64,000 nt of DNA from Pseudomonas sp. NFIX28 (GCF_900107395.1 NZ_FNPW01000001.1:592077-656076); one strand, 5' to 3'; numbered from the stretch's first letter, positions 46,401 to 53,747 are shown. Notes: generated by a model from the sequence alone, not told the origin. A program made the numbers and translations.

Positions 46401-48035
46401 GTGCACGCAGCGGCCCTGGGCGTCGTAGGCGTAGGAGAAGGAGTAGCCGTTGCGGTCGGTCACCCGCGTCATGCGGCGCTGGGCGTCGTAACCGTGGAAG
46501 CCGCTGTGGCCGAGGGCGTCGTGCCAGGTGGCGAGGCAGCCGGCGCCATCGTATGCGTAGCGCGCCACGCTCAGGGTGTCGTCGGGCCGGGCGCGCAGTA
46601 CCTCGGTGATGTGCCCCTGGGTGTCGTAGTGGAACCACCAGGTCTGCAGGGGCTCGCCGGCTTCGTCGACGTCGCAGAGGCATTCGAGCCGGCCGTCGGG
46701 GTGATAACGCGGGGTGCGGCGGATGATATTGTCGACGACGATCCCGGCCAGGCGGGCGTGAATATCCTCCGGCCTGCCGTGTTCGAAGCCGAGTGTGGCG
46801 TGACGATCATGGCGGAGGATGAAGCGGGTCGGGCTGGGCTGGCTCAGCGTATAACCGCCGAAGGTGCCGGCGTAATGGCCGTCCGCCTGGCGCGGGAATT
46901 CGTACTCCCGGCGGCGCGGGTCGATGTACAGGGCGCGGGTGCGCAGCAGGAGCAGTTCGTGCTGGAGGCTGTGGCGGAAGCCGAAGCCCAGCGGGCCGTC
47001 TTCCTTGCTCCAATGACTGTAGTAGTAGCGCTCCCAGGTGAAGCGGCCTGGGCCCTGGTCCTGGTAATCGACCAGTTCGTCCGCGCTGGCACCGGTAACC
47101 GGGTCTACCGGGTGGCCGGGGCGGTCGCAATCGGGGTTGGCTTTCTTGCTCTTGGGGGTGGCGAGTTCGGGGAGCTTCTTCGCTGCCTTGGCCAGGCCGC
47201 CCGCCACGTCCATGGCGTCGGGCAGGGGGAAGCCGCCGATCAGCACGGTGGGGTTGCCCATCGCCAGGGTGCCGGTGCTCGGCGGGACGCCGGGGTCCTT
47301 GCCGAGCAAGGCGCCGAGGGCCATGGTGGCGGCGTCGGCGGCAGCCTGGGCGGCAGTCATGGCCGCTTCGCCGCCTTCGCCACCCTCGGCCTGCGCCGCC
47401 GCCGAGAGGCCGCCCGCTGCCGCGCCGACGGCGGTCATGGCCATGCCGAACTTGCCGAAAGCGGAGGCCGGGTTGCAGTGGCGGGTGATGTCCAGGCTCA
47501 TGCGGGCGGCCCGCGAACCGCCGATGTAGGTGTTGCTGGAGCCGGTCCAGATGTCGTAGCCGGGGAAGAAGCTGCCACAGGTGGGCGCGATGCCCAGATC
47601 GCCGGCCCGCGCGGCGGGGATGCCGCCGATCAGCACGCTGACGCAGCACGAGCCCAGGGTGGTGCCGAGGCTGGGCAGTGGCGCGTTGAGGCTGGGCGGG
47701 TGCGGATGGGCATGCGGCACACCCCGGTGCGGCACACCGAGCACTGCGGCGGGCATGCCCGGCGTGAGGTGGTCGAGCGGTGAGACCAGTAGCGCCAGGC
47801 CGGTGTTGAGCAGCTCGAAGGGGGCGCCGACCACGGCCAGGGCGGCGTTGACCCAATGGCTGACCACGCCGACCTCGCCCTGTTCGGGCGGCGGTGCTTC
47901 TTGGAACGGCAGGGCGGTGTTGTTGACCACCTCAGCCAGGGCATCGACGCTGGTATCGCCGGTGGGAGCGATCAACGGTTCCGCGGCCGGTTGTTCGCCC
48001 GCTTCGGGGAGCTTGGCGGTGGTGTTCCAGTTCAT
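40482..48035 (-). CDS. PAAR-Rhs polymorphic toxin with two Rhs cores and a deaminase-like tip
   Basis: A 2517-residue T6SS-type effector. Residues about 40-230 hold hydrophobic segments and a PAAR-like spike (AAVLGVPHRGVPHAH, CCVSVLIGGIPAARAGD, NTYIGGSRAARM). A DUF6531 start (NPDCDRPGHPVDPVTGASAD) opens the first YD-repeat core, which closes at about 1230-1265 with RYLQSDPMGQEGGINLYSYP. A short charged linker follows, then a second DUF6531-like start (EPVNILNGEVSVGQSDFTLP, about 1330) and a second core closing near 2320 with GGFLSKDPLGLLGGINLFRY. The last 165 residues are the toxin: Cys2443-Ala-Glu2445 and Cys2485-x-x-Cys2488 fit the zinc site of nucleic-acid deaminases. The start overlaps the TPR gene as ATGA. 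No immunity gene follows. Confidence 0.9.
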   Translation of the reverse strand: MNWNTTAKLPEAGEQPAAEPLIAPTGDTSVDALAEVVNNTALPFQEAPPPEQGEVGVVSHWVNAALAVVGAPFELLNTGLALLVSPLDHLTPGMPAAVLGVPHRGVPHAHPHPPSLNAPLPSLGTTLGSCCVSVLIGGIPAARAGDLGIAPTCGSFFPGYDIWTGSSNTYIGGSRAARMSLDITRHCNPASAFGKFGMAMTAVGAAAGGLSAAAQAEGGEGGEAAMTAAQAAADAATMALGALLGKDPGVPPSTGTLAMGNPTVLIGGFPLPDAMDVAGGLAKAAKKLPELATPKSKKANPDCDRPGHPVDPVTGASADELVDYQDQGPGRFTWERYYYSHWSKEDGPLGFGFRHSLQHELLLLRTRALYIDPRRREYEFPRQADGHYAGTFGGYTLSQPSPTRFILRHDRHATLGFEHGRPEDIHARLAGIVVDNIIRRTPRYHPDGRLECLCDVDEAGEPLQTWWFHYDTQGHITEVLRARPDDTLSVARYAYDGAGCLATWHDALGHSGFHGYDAQRRMTRVTDRNGYSFSYAYDAQGRCVHSEGQDQLWRVDLAYEPGRTRVTEADGGEWLFLYNEAGTVVCVIDPYEGERNILTHADGHIVEEEDSGGRVMRWLYDPDGHNTGRMDRWGNVWPTKDDAPNLPNPLEHKVPGTPLGLQWGEAIEHLPAPPLDLPAELAELATDVLALPEQLPPQTRHDVLGRIVERLDAYGRREHFEHDPAGNLIRFTDKDGREHHYTTTSWNLRGSETDPLGHSVRYGYTRREKVRQVIDANGNESTYDYDYKDRITRVVRHGVTRESYAYDTGDRLIEKRDAYGELLLRFEVGDNGLHSTRLLASGEVHRYQYDERGHFTEASTDTHEVGMSHDWADRRTSDLRDGQGVRHQYRGRHLARTTYFDRFTVDYAVQPGGPLLIHTPDGGTHHLQRGADGHLLLALGNGSRELRGFDLDGRCIGRLHWSSGQPEAARWQRYHYSGEGELRRVESNIDGIREYRYDAAHRLVWEIRDGSATRHYAYDPGGNLLATPAVPWMRYREGNRLEISSAGTYRYDHRNHLCEVVDAHGHSTRYHYNSMDLLAKVTWSDRPDAWTAEYDGLCRRIAKTLDQARTEYHWDGDRLAAETAPDGRLRLYVYANEDAFLPFLFLDYDTPDAPPESGRAYFVFCNQVGLPERIEDARGREAWRAEDIDPYGLLRVAEGNTVEYDLRWPGHWFERETGMHCNRFRVYCPRLGRYLQSDPMGQEGGINLYSYPANPLAAVDVLGLMAACSSSKGNKEGSDGKGPDCEAPKGHTPGSKGHDAPSSPKKPTFRQKLFKNMKAGVLKCKILRAEPVNILNGEVSVGQSDFTLPWHIPLEWTRNYASGSERPGACGIGWESPADARLEIDAADGDVMFRHPSEGPTLFPMLPAGIGDAAAVLELMDGALLSDHGDEWRVRTKSDLIYHFPKALLVRSEDGLREVPLDRTSDLCGNWLDYEREDGRLRTIRESGGRYLLVEYAGQHIRSLTLCASDADFSHTFVTYEHDEQGHLTAVRDELGNPYCFAYDGHHMVGHTNRTGLSFHYEYDESGATWQVVHAWGDGGLYDYHFAYAPAVREVHITDSLGHVSTVQCDENGLPVLEIDPLGGRTLYEYDESGRTTAVVDAGNHRIQYAYDKRGNLLELIRPDGSALAIQVDACNKPTAITAPSGATWRQRWDERGLLIEQTSPLGAVTTYEYSEAGLLVGVTDALNATTRLGYDSDGYLVRVENALGQVTRIKRDLLGNVLERSDPLGRSTTYRYDSKSRLVEATLPGSAHVRCAYDAQDNLTHYEDENGARTRFEYFGQGLVAKRHQPDGHVVHYHYDTEEQLVGVSNQRGERYELKRDALGRVVEEVDYWGQATRYVFDIAGHLKQSCDPPGRMIEYTTDKLGRIRSKLFEHPFEAGRQFEETFDFDANGNLTGCANEHVTVTRTLDAEGRLLEERQGDFVIKNGFDALGRRIRRETSAGNTVAYAYDALGQPTSIHINDDPPITIERDAAGQVVKETLAPALERHYQYDAEGRLTAQGVRREAEWLFDTQYAYDAAGNLTHRKDSQYGLDQYRYDPLGQIVEHVDPQGKLKRFFQDPVGDRLTTRVREDGLWRREGWCEGVFYRFDAAGNLVERRDERQLDGNEPKTLALEWDANQRLVRSHTRLTFGDGETPTVETIYGYDPLGRRVFKRTGDVCICFGWDGEVLAAEETGEAQPPTQVQREYVHYPSTFVPLALLEGETNYLYQTDPNGSPMLLTKVDGQVVWAARYDVWGQARLLVNEVTNPIRLQGQYGDAETGVHYNRHRYYDGNIGGFLSKDPLGLLGGINLFRYAANCSGWIDPLGLAAHQGTGDLRRLNGSVEDRAAEYLKREVSKGATMSTFGESPTVIAGVYDIDNDSFAISESGHSGSISHSLIDPARISAAHAAGVARGSRSIFACAESGAVGPILPLMAGGWTAPSLGRLVILAWRQGDINQPIEACRICSILYHGANFATGHTGPDGSVHPAGISCGC

Positions 48036-49297
48036 TGGACCGACTCGACCGGAGCAGTTTTCGGCGTGCCATCGTCCAGGGCGGCTTTCTCTGCCCTGAA
48101 GCCGCGTACCTGTTCACGCAAACCGGCGTCGGCACAGAGGGCGATCAGGCGGTCGAGAATCGAGCGGCAGGGTTCGAGGCAGCCGAACTGCAGGGCCAGG
48201 TCCTTGGCCGTCACCCAGGTGCGCGCCGCTTCGGTGAGTTTGCCGGCCCCCCGCTGCGCTTCACCGAGTTGCTCCAGCGCGTCGAGCTTGGTGTTGAGGA
48301 ACATCAGCTTGCCGGCGCAGCGCTCGGCCAGTTCCAGGTAGCCTTGCGCTTCGCCGCAGCGCCCCACGCGCAGGCAACTACCGCCCGCAGCCATCAGCAG
48401 GTTCAGGGTGACACTCAGGTCATTACCGTCGGCGGCCTGCGCAAGCGCCTGCTGGTAGCGCTGCCTGGCCAGGGCATGATTGCCCTGGCGGGTCGCGACG
48501 TCACCCGCGCCACCGAGGGCAAGCGCCTGGCCGATGCTGTCGTCCTGCTGGTGGTGGTAAGCATGCAGCAGGGCGTATTTCTGCGACGCCTGATCGAGGC
48601 GGCCATGGGCCAGATCGAAGGCCGCGAGCTGGGTCAGGGCCTGCATGCGCTCGGCCACTGGCAGCGCGGGGTCGTTGACGCTGCGGGCCAGACCGTCGGC
48701 CGCCTTGGCGACGGAGAAGTCGATGCTCAGGACGCAGGTGTGGTGGGCCTGGGCGTCGGCGAACCGGGGCAGCAGGAAGGGCGCGGCTCGGTCGTCGCGG
48801 ACGATGAAGCGCTGGCCCTCCATCCACGGCTCGACGTCCTCAAGCGCCAGCAGGCGGATGATCAGCTCCAGGTAGCCGTTCGGGTCGCCGATCGAAGCCG
48901 GCGCGAATCCCCAGACGATACAGGCGTGCGCCGGCACGCAGCGGCGAATGTGCTCAATGGCGGCTTGCAGCCGCGCTGCCGGCTGGCCCGCAGGGTCGGA
49001 GCAGGCCAGCGGCAGCGGCGGCCACGGTGCTTGCTCGTCCTCCACGAGGAATTCGTTGCCGGCGCGAATCTGCATGGCCAGTGAATCGACGCAGCGCTGC
49101 AGGTAGGCGGCACTGTCCGGGCAGTCGAACGGAAAGAGCAGGAAGATATGGCTGGGCCATTGCCGGTCCCAGTTCTTCAGGACGCCGAACGGGAAGGCAC
49201 TGTCGCAGTCGGCCATGTCGAGGATGAGTGTGGGCTGGTCGGGTTGTTCGATGAACGCCTGCAAGCCGGCTTCCATCGTGGCGAATTCACGCTTCAT
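48032..49297 (-). CDS. TPR-containing protein of an Rhs/T6SS cassette
   Basis: A 421-residue soluble protein without signal peptide. The N-terminal 220 residues form a domain I do not recognise (LILDMADCDSAFPFGVLKNW, HIFLLFPFDCPDSAAY, ACIVWGFAPASIGDPNGYLE). From about residue 225 helical repeats of TPR type follow (AAFDLAHGRLDQASQKYALL, GDVATRQGNHALARQRYQQA, EQLGEAQRGAGKLTEAARTW). It lies between DUF6484 and the Rhs gene with an ATGA overlap to the latter, so it is probably an adaptor or chaperone for loading the effector. That role is inferred from position. Confidence 0.75.
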   Translation of the reverse strand: MKREFATMEAGLQAFIEQPDQPTLILDMADCDSAFPFGVLKNWDRQWPSHIFLLFPFDCPDSAAYLQRCVDSLAMQIRAGNEFLVEDEQAPWPPLPLACSDPAGQPAARLQAAIEHIRRCVPAHACIVWGFAPASIGDPNGYLELIIRLLALEDVEPWMEGQRFIVRDDRAAPFLLPRFADAQAHHTCVLSIDFSVAKAADGLARSVNDPALPVAERMQALTQLAAFDLAHGRLDQASQKYALLHAYHHQQDDSIGQALALGGAGDVATRQGNHALARQRYQQALAQAADGNDLSVTLNLLMAAGGSCLRVGRCGEAQGYLELAERCAGKLMFLNTKLDALEQLGEAQRGAGKLTEAARTWVTAKDLALQFGCLEPCRSILDRLIALCADAGLREQVRGFRAEKAALDDGTPKTAPVESVQ

Positions 49298-49312
49298 GTA
49301 TCAGCCCCGTGG

Positions 49313-49945
49313 TCAGTTCAGCCGGATGAAGCGACCTCGCACCACAGTTTCGGCGTCGGTACGGATATCGACGCCGCCCCGCCCGCCACGCAGTTCGATG
49401 GCCTCGGCCCGCAGCCGCAGTTTGCCGTCGACCAGCAGGTCGACATCGTCGCCGATCAGGCGAACCACCGGCCCCTGGCTGGAGCCCTGGACCTCTATCA
49501 GCGAGTTGCCGCGGGCATCGGCGATGCGCACGCACTGGCCGGAGGGCACCGTGATGGTCTGGCTCGCTTCGCTCGGGGGCGGCTGTATTGCGCCGGGACA
49601 GGGTGGCTCCAGCATGGCGACCACCAGGGCTTCGGGCCAGTTGGCGGGCTGATCCAGCAGGACGCGGTCGCCCCGCTGCGGCACCACGGTGCGGACGCAT
49701 TCGAGCCATCGTGCGACCTGTTCACTGCCCGCCGACCAGCGCACGAACACGTAGCCGGGCAGCTCGGAATGATGGGTATCGATGACTTCGCCGAGCAGGG
49801 ACCGGGGGCGTTCGCTGGTGGGACTCGGCGTGGCTTTCGGCTCCTGCCGGGGCGGTGTCCGGCTGCGTTCCAGCAGGTCGCGCAGGGACGCGATGGGATC
49901 TTCCGTGGAGGTTTCGGAGGGTAGGGGAGTGGAGATGGGTAGCAT
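49313..49945 (-). CDS. DUF6484 protein, T6SS effector-associated
   Basis: A 210-residue protein. The N terminus is Pro/Ser-rich; the middle (SLLGEVIDTHHSELPGYVFV, PQRGDRVLLDQPANWPEALV) is the DUF6484 domain. The C-terminal third is beta-rich with a gp5/VgrG-needle-like look (GNSLIEVQGSSQGPVVRLIG, DVDLLVDGKLRLRAEAIELR). GAAAGG precedes the ATG at 49945. Such proteins are encoded before TPR and PAAR-Rhs genes in Pseudomonas and probably help mount the effector on the spike (inference). No VgrG gene is in the window. Confidence 0.75.
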   Translation of the reverse strand: MLPISTPLPSETSTEDPIASLRDLLERSRTPPRQEPKATPSPTSERPRSLLGEVIDTHHSELPGYVFVRWSAGSEQVARWLECVRTVVPQRGDRVLLDQPANWPEALVVAMLEPPCPGAIQPPPSEASQTITVPSGQCVRIADARGNSLIEVQGSSQGPVVRLIGDDVDLLVDGKLRLRAEAIELRGGRGGVDIRTDAETVVRGRFIRLN

Positions 49946-50808
49946 GTCGGTCGCCTTTCATTGGGCTCCGCCCGGAGGGAGCGGGAGGTCACGTCATGGC
50001 GCCGACAGCGGGAACTGGTGCCGGTGGGGTAGCGAGGGGGGGACGTTCTCGGCCGGGTTTCTGGGCCGAGCGCCTGGGTTCCATTCGAACGCGCCTGCAC
50101 ATCACGGGCTCGTTGGCATTTCACACGGCGTGCGGGAAGGACTTGAAACTTTCGGAGAGAACCAATGGGGAGGGTCAGCCAATCTGCCAAACGCCGGTAA
50201 TTTCCGGCGAAACATCCTTTGCATTTGGCTGAACGATAAAGGGTGTTATCGATCAGCGTGTTCACTTTGAATAATCCGTTATTGGCAGTGATTGATTTCC
50301 ATTAGTGAGAAACGGTAGCTCAAGGCGAGGCTTGACTTCAACGAAACCGAATATAACGATTATTTATCGATGAGCCGTTGGTATGTAGTGTGTGGAATTT
50401 GTATGTGTTTCACATTTAGCGTGACTGGGCAGAGATGCTTTGTCTTTTATTATTTTTTCTTATGTATTTCAAAGAGTTGTAATTATAAAAATTGCAGTTC
50501 GCTGGACGTCCCCATGAAATCGAAAAGCAGGTGAAACGAAATCCAGATGAAGTCTTATGGCCAGCATTCTGATTGCTAATAATGCTTTCATACTGACGCT
50601 TATCCTGAGTGCTTATTGCAAAATAATCTTTCAATAAACGAAGTCATCCAAGCATTCAGGCAGCAATCTGAATTGAGGCCTCGGCTTTTGGCATAGGAAT
50701 AGAAAGCCTGGATCGCCCGCGAAGGATTCGCCATGAACACGAAGGACATGGCCCTTAAAGAAAATGGATGATAGAAGCGAACTTGTCGAAACAGGGCCTT
50801 ACGAAGCA

Positions 50809-50841
50809 CATGAACACATCTGACATAGTACATGATTTAAC
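50809..50841 (-). repeat. Dispersed repeat copy C
   Basis: Matches copy A at 39202-39234 (28 of 33 bases) and, at equal spacing, part of the 24 bases upstream. The minus strand reads YVRCVHVLRKALFRQ, similar to copy A's ARYVHEQLKTLIRQ. Copies A and C lie on either side of the Rhs cassette in the same orientation. Confidence 0.6.
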
Positions 50842-50897
50842 ATAATATACATTATGCGAATCATTATATGGAGGCCTGGTGGCCGTGGGTTGTGAGC

Positions 50898-51135
50898 GTC
50901 AGGAATAAAGTGGAATTTCGTCAGCTAAAAAATGTAATCCCTTGGTAAACAGCCACTTAGACGACTCTTAAAACGGCTATGCCCGGAAGTTCCCTGCGAA
51001 TGTCAGGAATAAAGTGGAACGGACCACTTCCTTTTGTCTTTTTTTCCACCTTTCGAATGACAAGACTCATGGGTGGCTTTCGCATCTGGTGTCAAAATCA
51101 CAGATATTTCGCCACGATTACACTTTTTAGCTGAC
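50898..51135. mobile_element. MITE-like or insertion-sequence end remnant
   Basis: An 18-base direct repeat GTCAGGAATAAAGTGGAA occurs at 50898-50915 and 51002-51019. GTCAGCTAAAAAATGTAATC at 50920-50939 is inverted, with one mismatch, at 51116-51135. No transposase gene lies inside. Repeated motifs at element ends are seen in IS21-like elements, but the family cannot be fixed from sequence. Confidence 0.55.
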
Positions 51136-51169
51136 TTTCTGGTCTGCATTGCCCAGCCTGAAACGTCGC

Positions 51170-51451
51170 CTAGCTGAAACCATTAGCTCGCAATTCCGCC
51201 TGGACCAAATGAAGTAACTCACTGGTCGGCAGTTCGCTCTTGAACTGATATGCCGCTGCCAACAACGTTAGAGGTTGGACACCCAAAAGCCCTGCAATTT
51301 CTTGAATCTTTTCAAGTGTTGGGGACTTCAGACCTCTTTCCAAGGTGCTCAGATAAGTCCGACTACTCACGTTCGAAAAGTCCTCCTGGGTCTTCCCCTG
51401 TTTTTTGCGAATCTGTTTGAGGGCCTGTCCGAATGCTGCACTAAGTTCCAT
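51170..51451 (-). CDS. XRE-family HTH regulator
   Basis: A 93-residue Cro/CI-type DNA-binding protein: FGQALKQIRKKQGKTQEDFS, NVSSRTYLSTLERGLKSPTL, EKIQEIAGLLGVQPLTLLAA. Length and pattern match small stand-alone repressors. The start at 51451 begins at the HTH domain; a longer reading includes the operator region. It is divergent from the unknown gene at 51537, and a perfect palindrome lies between them, so it probably represses both. Confidence 0.85.
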   Translation of the reverse strand: MELSAAFGQALKQIRKKQGKTQEDFSNVSSRTYLSTLERGLKSPTLEKIQEIAGLLGVQPLTLLAAAYQFKSELPTSELLHLVQAELRANGFS

Positions 51452-51490
51452 TTGCTGTACCTGCAAAAGGAACGATGAAGCAATAATGAT

Positions 51491-51515
51491 CACTATAGGG
51501 CTACAATCTATAGTG
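51491..51515. promoter_or_regulatory. Probable XRE operator
   Basis: CACTATAG at 51491-51498 and CTATAGTG at 51508-51515 are perfect inverted 8-base arms separated by nine bases. It lies between the divergent starts at 51451 and 51537. Confidence 0.7.
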
Positions 51516-51536
51516 TTCATTTCTACTGGAGGTTGT

Positions 51537-51974
51537 ATGTTTCTGACGCTTGAACACGCGGAGGTGCCGCTCGGAGCCTTAGTGAAAGGCGCGCATTCAT
51601 GGCGTTACGTCGAGTACCTGACCTCACAGCCGTGGTTCTATGTGATGGCGCTGGAACATGTTGAAGGCATAGCTCGTCCAGCGACACTGCTGATCAAAGC
51701 TCTCGATGACTTACTGGAGCTCGAAGGCGTTGACAATGATGCTTGGGAAATCACGCGGGTGCATTTGGTTAGCCCTGGACACCTGAACGGCACAGAGGAT
51801 TGGAAGATGGAACGGTTGAAGGAAATTGCAAAGATCAAAAGCAATGGTAACTCGAGTCTCCTCTACCTGCTCCATTCAGGCGTGGTTTACTTCGAAAATA
51901 GCCAAGCACGCTCGTATCTGTCCAACTCCAATAAGGTGGTGCTTTTCAGGCAAGCACCCGATAGTGGAACCTGA
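51537..51974 (+). CDS. Unknown protein controlled with the XRE regulator
   Basis: A 145-residue soluble protein with no signal peptide or recognised family. Notable stretches are TLEHAEVPLGALVKGAHSWR, PWFYVMALEHVEGIARPATL, and LLYLLHSGVVYFENSQARS. GGAGG stands a few bases before the ATG at 51537. The divergent XRE gene and shared palindrome point to tight repression, as in toxin-antitoxin, phage-related or defence modules, but nothing in the protein itself decides this. Confidence 0.65.
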   Translation: MFLTLEHAEVPLGALVKGAHSWRYVEYLTSQPWFYVMALEHVEGIARPATLLIKALDDLLELEGVDNDAWEITRVHLVSPGHLNGTEDWKMERLKEIAKIKSNGNSSLLYLLHSGVVYFENSQARSYLSNSNKVVLFRQAPDSGT

Positions 51975-52375
51975 CATGCGCTTGCTAGGCGCCCAATGAG
52001 TAAAACCGAGGGTGCAACAGCTTCAGAAAATGCACATTTCTGTAAACTGCTTAGCGGCTCTAGAATGCCTGCTACAGAAGTATTTACTGGATTCTTCTGC
52101 ACATTTTTTTTCACATATTTCAAAGTCGCTTCAGCATGGCTGAGCGATCAGCTCACGTGCCTGGCGAAGGCAATTGCGCATTCCTGGGACTGTGCCAGCG
52201 GGGCTCGAACAACGCGTTGTTCCGCCTGGAGTATGGGCTCTCCCAGGGGATCGATTTCTTTGGCGATATGTTCTACCTGATCCACAACACCCGAACCGTC
52301 GGTGATGCGCTGCTCGAACTGGCCACCCTCCCCTTGGCGCTGAGCCAGCCTATAGACAATCAAGGGAAACGGAGG
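51975..52375. other. Gap between the XRE module and the PucR-like regulator
   Basis: The left half shows no recognised feature. The right half contains the regulator relic described separately. Confidence 0.4.
52200..52368 (+). pseudogene. Possible relic of an AraC-type regulator ligand domain
   Basis: A start-less stretch reads NNALFRLEYGLSQGIDFFGD and MFYLIHNTRTVGDALLELAT, then LPLALSQPI, after which the frame runs antisense through the next gene. The pattern resembles the N-terminal domain of AraC regulators with an arabinose-binding-like fold (GxxLLxSPTLGDAL region). Both ends are missing. Confidence 0.35.
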
Positions 52376-53629
52376 CTATTGCTCACCGTTGTCCAGCGGG
52401 ATGCTCCAGATCACCAGCTCAAGTGCTGCGGCGATCCGAATGCGATGGTCGGCAAGTTGGACGGGCAGCAGGTCCTGAGCGCGCTCCAGCCGACGCAGCA
52501 ATGTATTGCGGTGCGTACCCAGTGCTTCAGCGGTCTGGGTGATATTGCAGCCATTGGCCAGGAAGGCGTGCAACGAGCGCTGAAGAACCATGGGCTCCGT
52601 CGCCAACCGCCCCAGCGTGCTCAAGACAAACTGCCTGGCCGCACGCGCGTCCTGGGTCATCAGAGACACCATCCTCACCTGATCGATCGTGGCAACGGCG
52701 GGGGCGCCAGCCAAACGGCCCATCAATCTCTGGGTGGTCAAGGCTTCCAAGTGTGATCGACGGAAACCATTCACCCCCGCTCCCGGGGAGCCGACTGCCG
52801 CGCGTATCTTTGGAAATTGCCGAGCAACGCCTTGCAGCATGTTCAGGTCCAGCGGCTTTGCCGCGTTGCTCCAGACCCAAAGGGTGGCAGGGCCCGCGAA
52901 CACGATCAGGGGCGCGACTGTGCCACTGAGATGCGCCAGAGCGCGCGCCATCTCCTCCAGCGGGCGGAGTTCTGCGTCCGGGATTTCGCTCCAGACGAGG
53001 CAGGCATGGTGCTTCTGAGAAAGGCTGTAGCCTAGTCGCTTGCCGAACTGCTCGGTATCCACATCTCTGCCGTCGAGCAACCGACTGACCAGACTGCGTT
53101 TGTCAATGTGGTCGTCATGGGCCTGGACGCTCTTTTCTTCCAGGATGATTTGGGTCACCACACGCATGTTGTTGTCGATGAACCCCGAGATCGACCGCAA
53201 CGAGACTTCCAGGAACTCCTCAAGCACCACCGGATCCTGCGTCAGGCTGAACGCCATCTTCATCCACAGTTCCCAGGCTACGTTTTGTGTCGACCTTGCG
53301 ACATTCATCAGCAGTTCGGATGCCCCCCTGCGGGCAAGTTCCCTGGCCGTGTCCACCATGTCTGCAGACACGTAGGGTTCCACCGGTTCTCCAGGTCGCT
53401 GTAGATTCGCGTTCGCCCAGTGCAGCAATTCTGCCCGATTGGCACGCCGGCACGCCGCCAGGATGACCGGGTCCTCCAACAGCCTCACCTCTTCCGGTGA
53501 AGAAAAAAGCGCCTGATTCATGCGCTCGATCCACTCCGGCGGTAGTGTCTGAGCGAGTTCGGCGCCTTTGCGCATGAGCTCACGAACGGCTTCCGATGGG
53601 CGTGGCCAGGGGGACGGCGTACTGGTCAT
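52376..53629 (-). CDS. PucR/CdaR-like transcriptional regulator
   Basis: A 417-residue regulator. The N-terminal 180 residues are a helical sensory part (RELARRGASELLMNVARSTQ, SISGFIDNNMRVVTQIILEE). The middle is a GGDEF-like CdaR domain (RSLVSRLLDGRDVDTEQFGK, HHACLVWSEI). The C terminus is the PucR-type HTH (LHAFLANGCNITQTAEALGT, HRNTLLRRLERAQ). The start at 53629 is chosen because the longer frame adds an unconserved stretch. It lies 118 bases downstream of, and on the same strand as, the YCF48-like gene, and is the probable regulator of the envelope/oxidase genes to its right. Confidence 0.85.
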   Translation of the reverse strand: MTSTPSPWPRPSEAVRELMRKGAELAQTLPPEWIERMNQALFSSPEEVRLLEDPVILAACRRANRAELLHWANANLQRPGEPVEPYVSADMVDTARELARRGASELLMNVARSTQNVAWELWMKMAFSLTQDPVVLEEFLEVSLRSISGFIDNNMRVVTQIILEEKSVQAHDDHIDKRSLVSRLLDGRDVDTEQFGKRLGYSLSQKHHACLVWSEIPDAELRPLEEMARALAHLSGTVAPLIVFAGPATLWVWSNAAKPLDLNMLQGVARQFPKIRAAVGSPGAGVNGFRRSHLEALTTQRLMGRLAGAPAVATIDQVRMVSLMTQDARAARQFVLSTLGRLATEPMVLQRSLHAFLANGCNITQTAEALGTHRNTLLRRLERAQDLLPVQLADHRIRIAAALELVIWSIPLDNGEQ

Positions 53630-53747
53630 GGACAACCACTCAAAAAACGCAGGGAAATAGTGCAGGCGCAGGATGACTGATAGCACCCTTATGGCTTGCG
53701 CGCCACGAGCAGTTAGCCCGTTGGCGCGCACGGCAATGAGCGACCCT

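Larger units (their letters stand above)
49946..51169. other. AT-rich non-coding region with insertion remnants
   Basis: About 1.2 kb without a confident gene and clearly richer in A+T than its neighbours. Frames at 50416-50634 and 50600-50833 (minus) lack ribosome sites and known motifs; the latter begins inside repeat copy C. The right part holds the repeats described separately. It looks like a horizontally acquired or decayed stretch. Confidence 0.5.

Noticed and set aside
44697-47783. A 1028-codon open frame on the plus strand
   Set aside because: It is antisense to the Rhs gene; long GC-rich repeats leave the opposite frame open. Composition (Val/Ala/Gly-rich, no motif) and lack of a ribosome site speak against a gene.
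50416-50634. A 72-codon AT-rich frame on the minus strand
   Set aside because: No ribosome site, no homology known to me, and low complexity expected in AT-rich decayed DNA.
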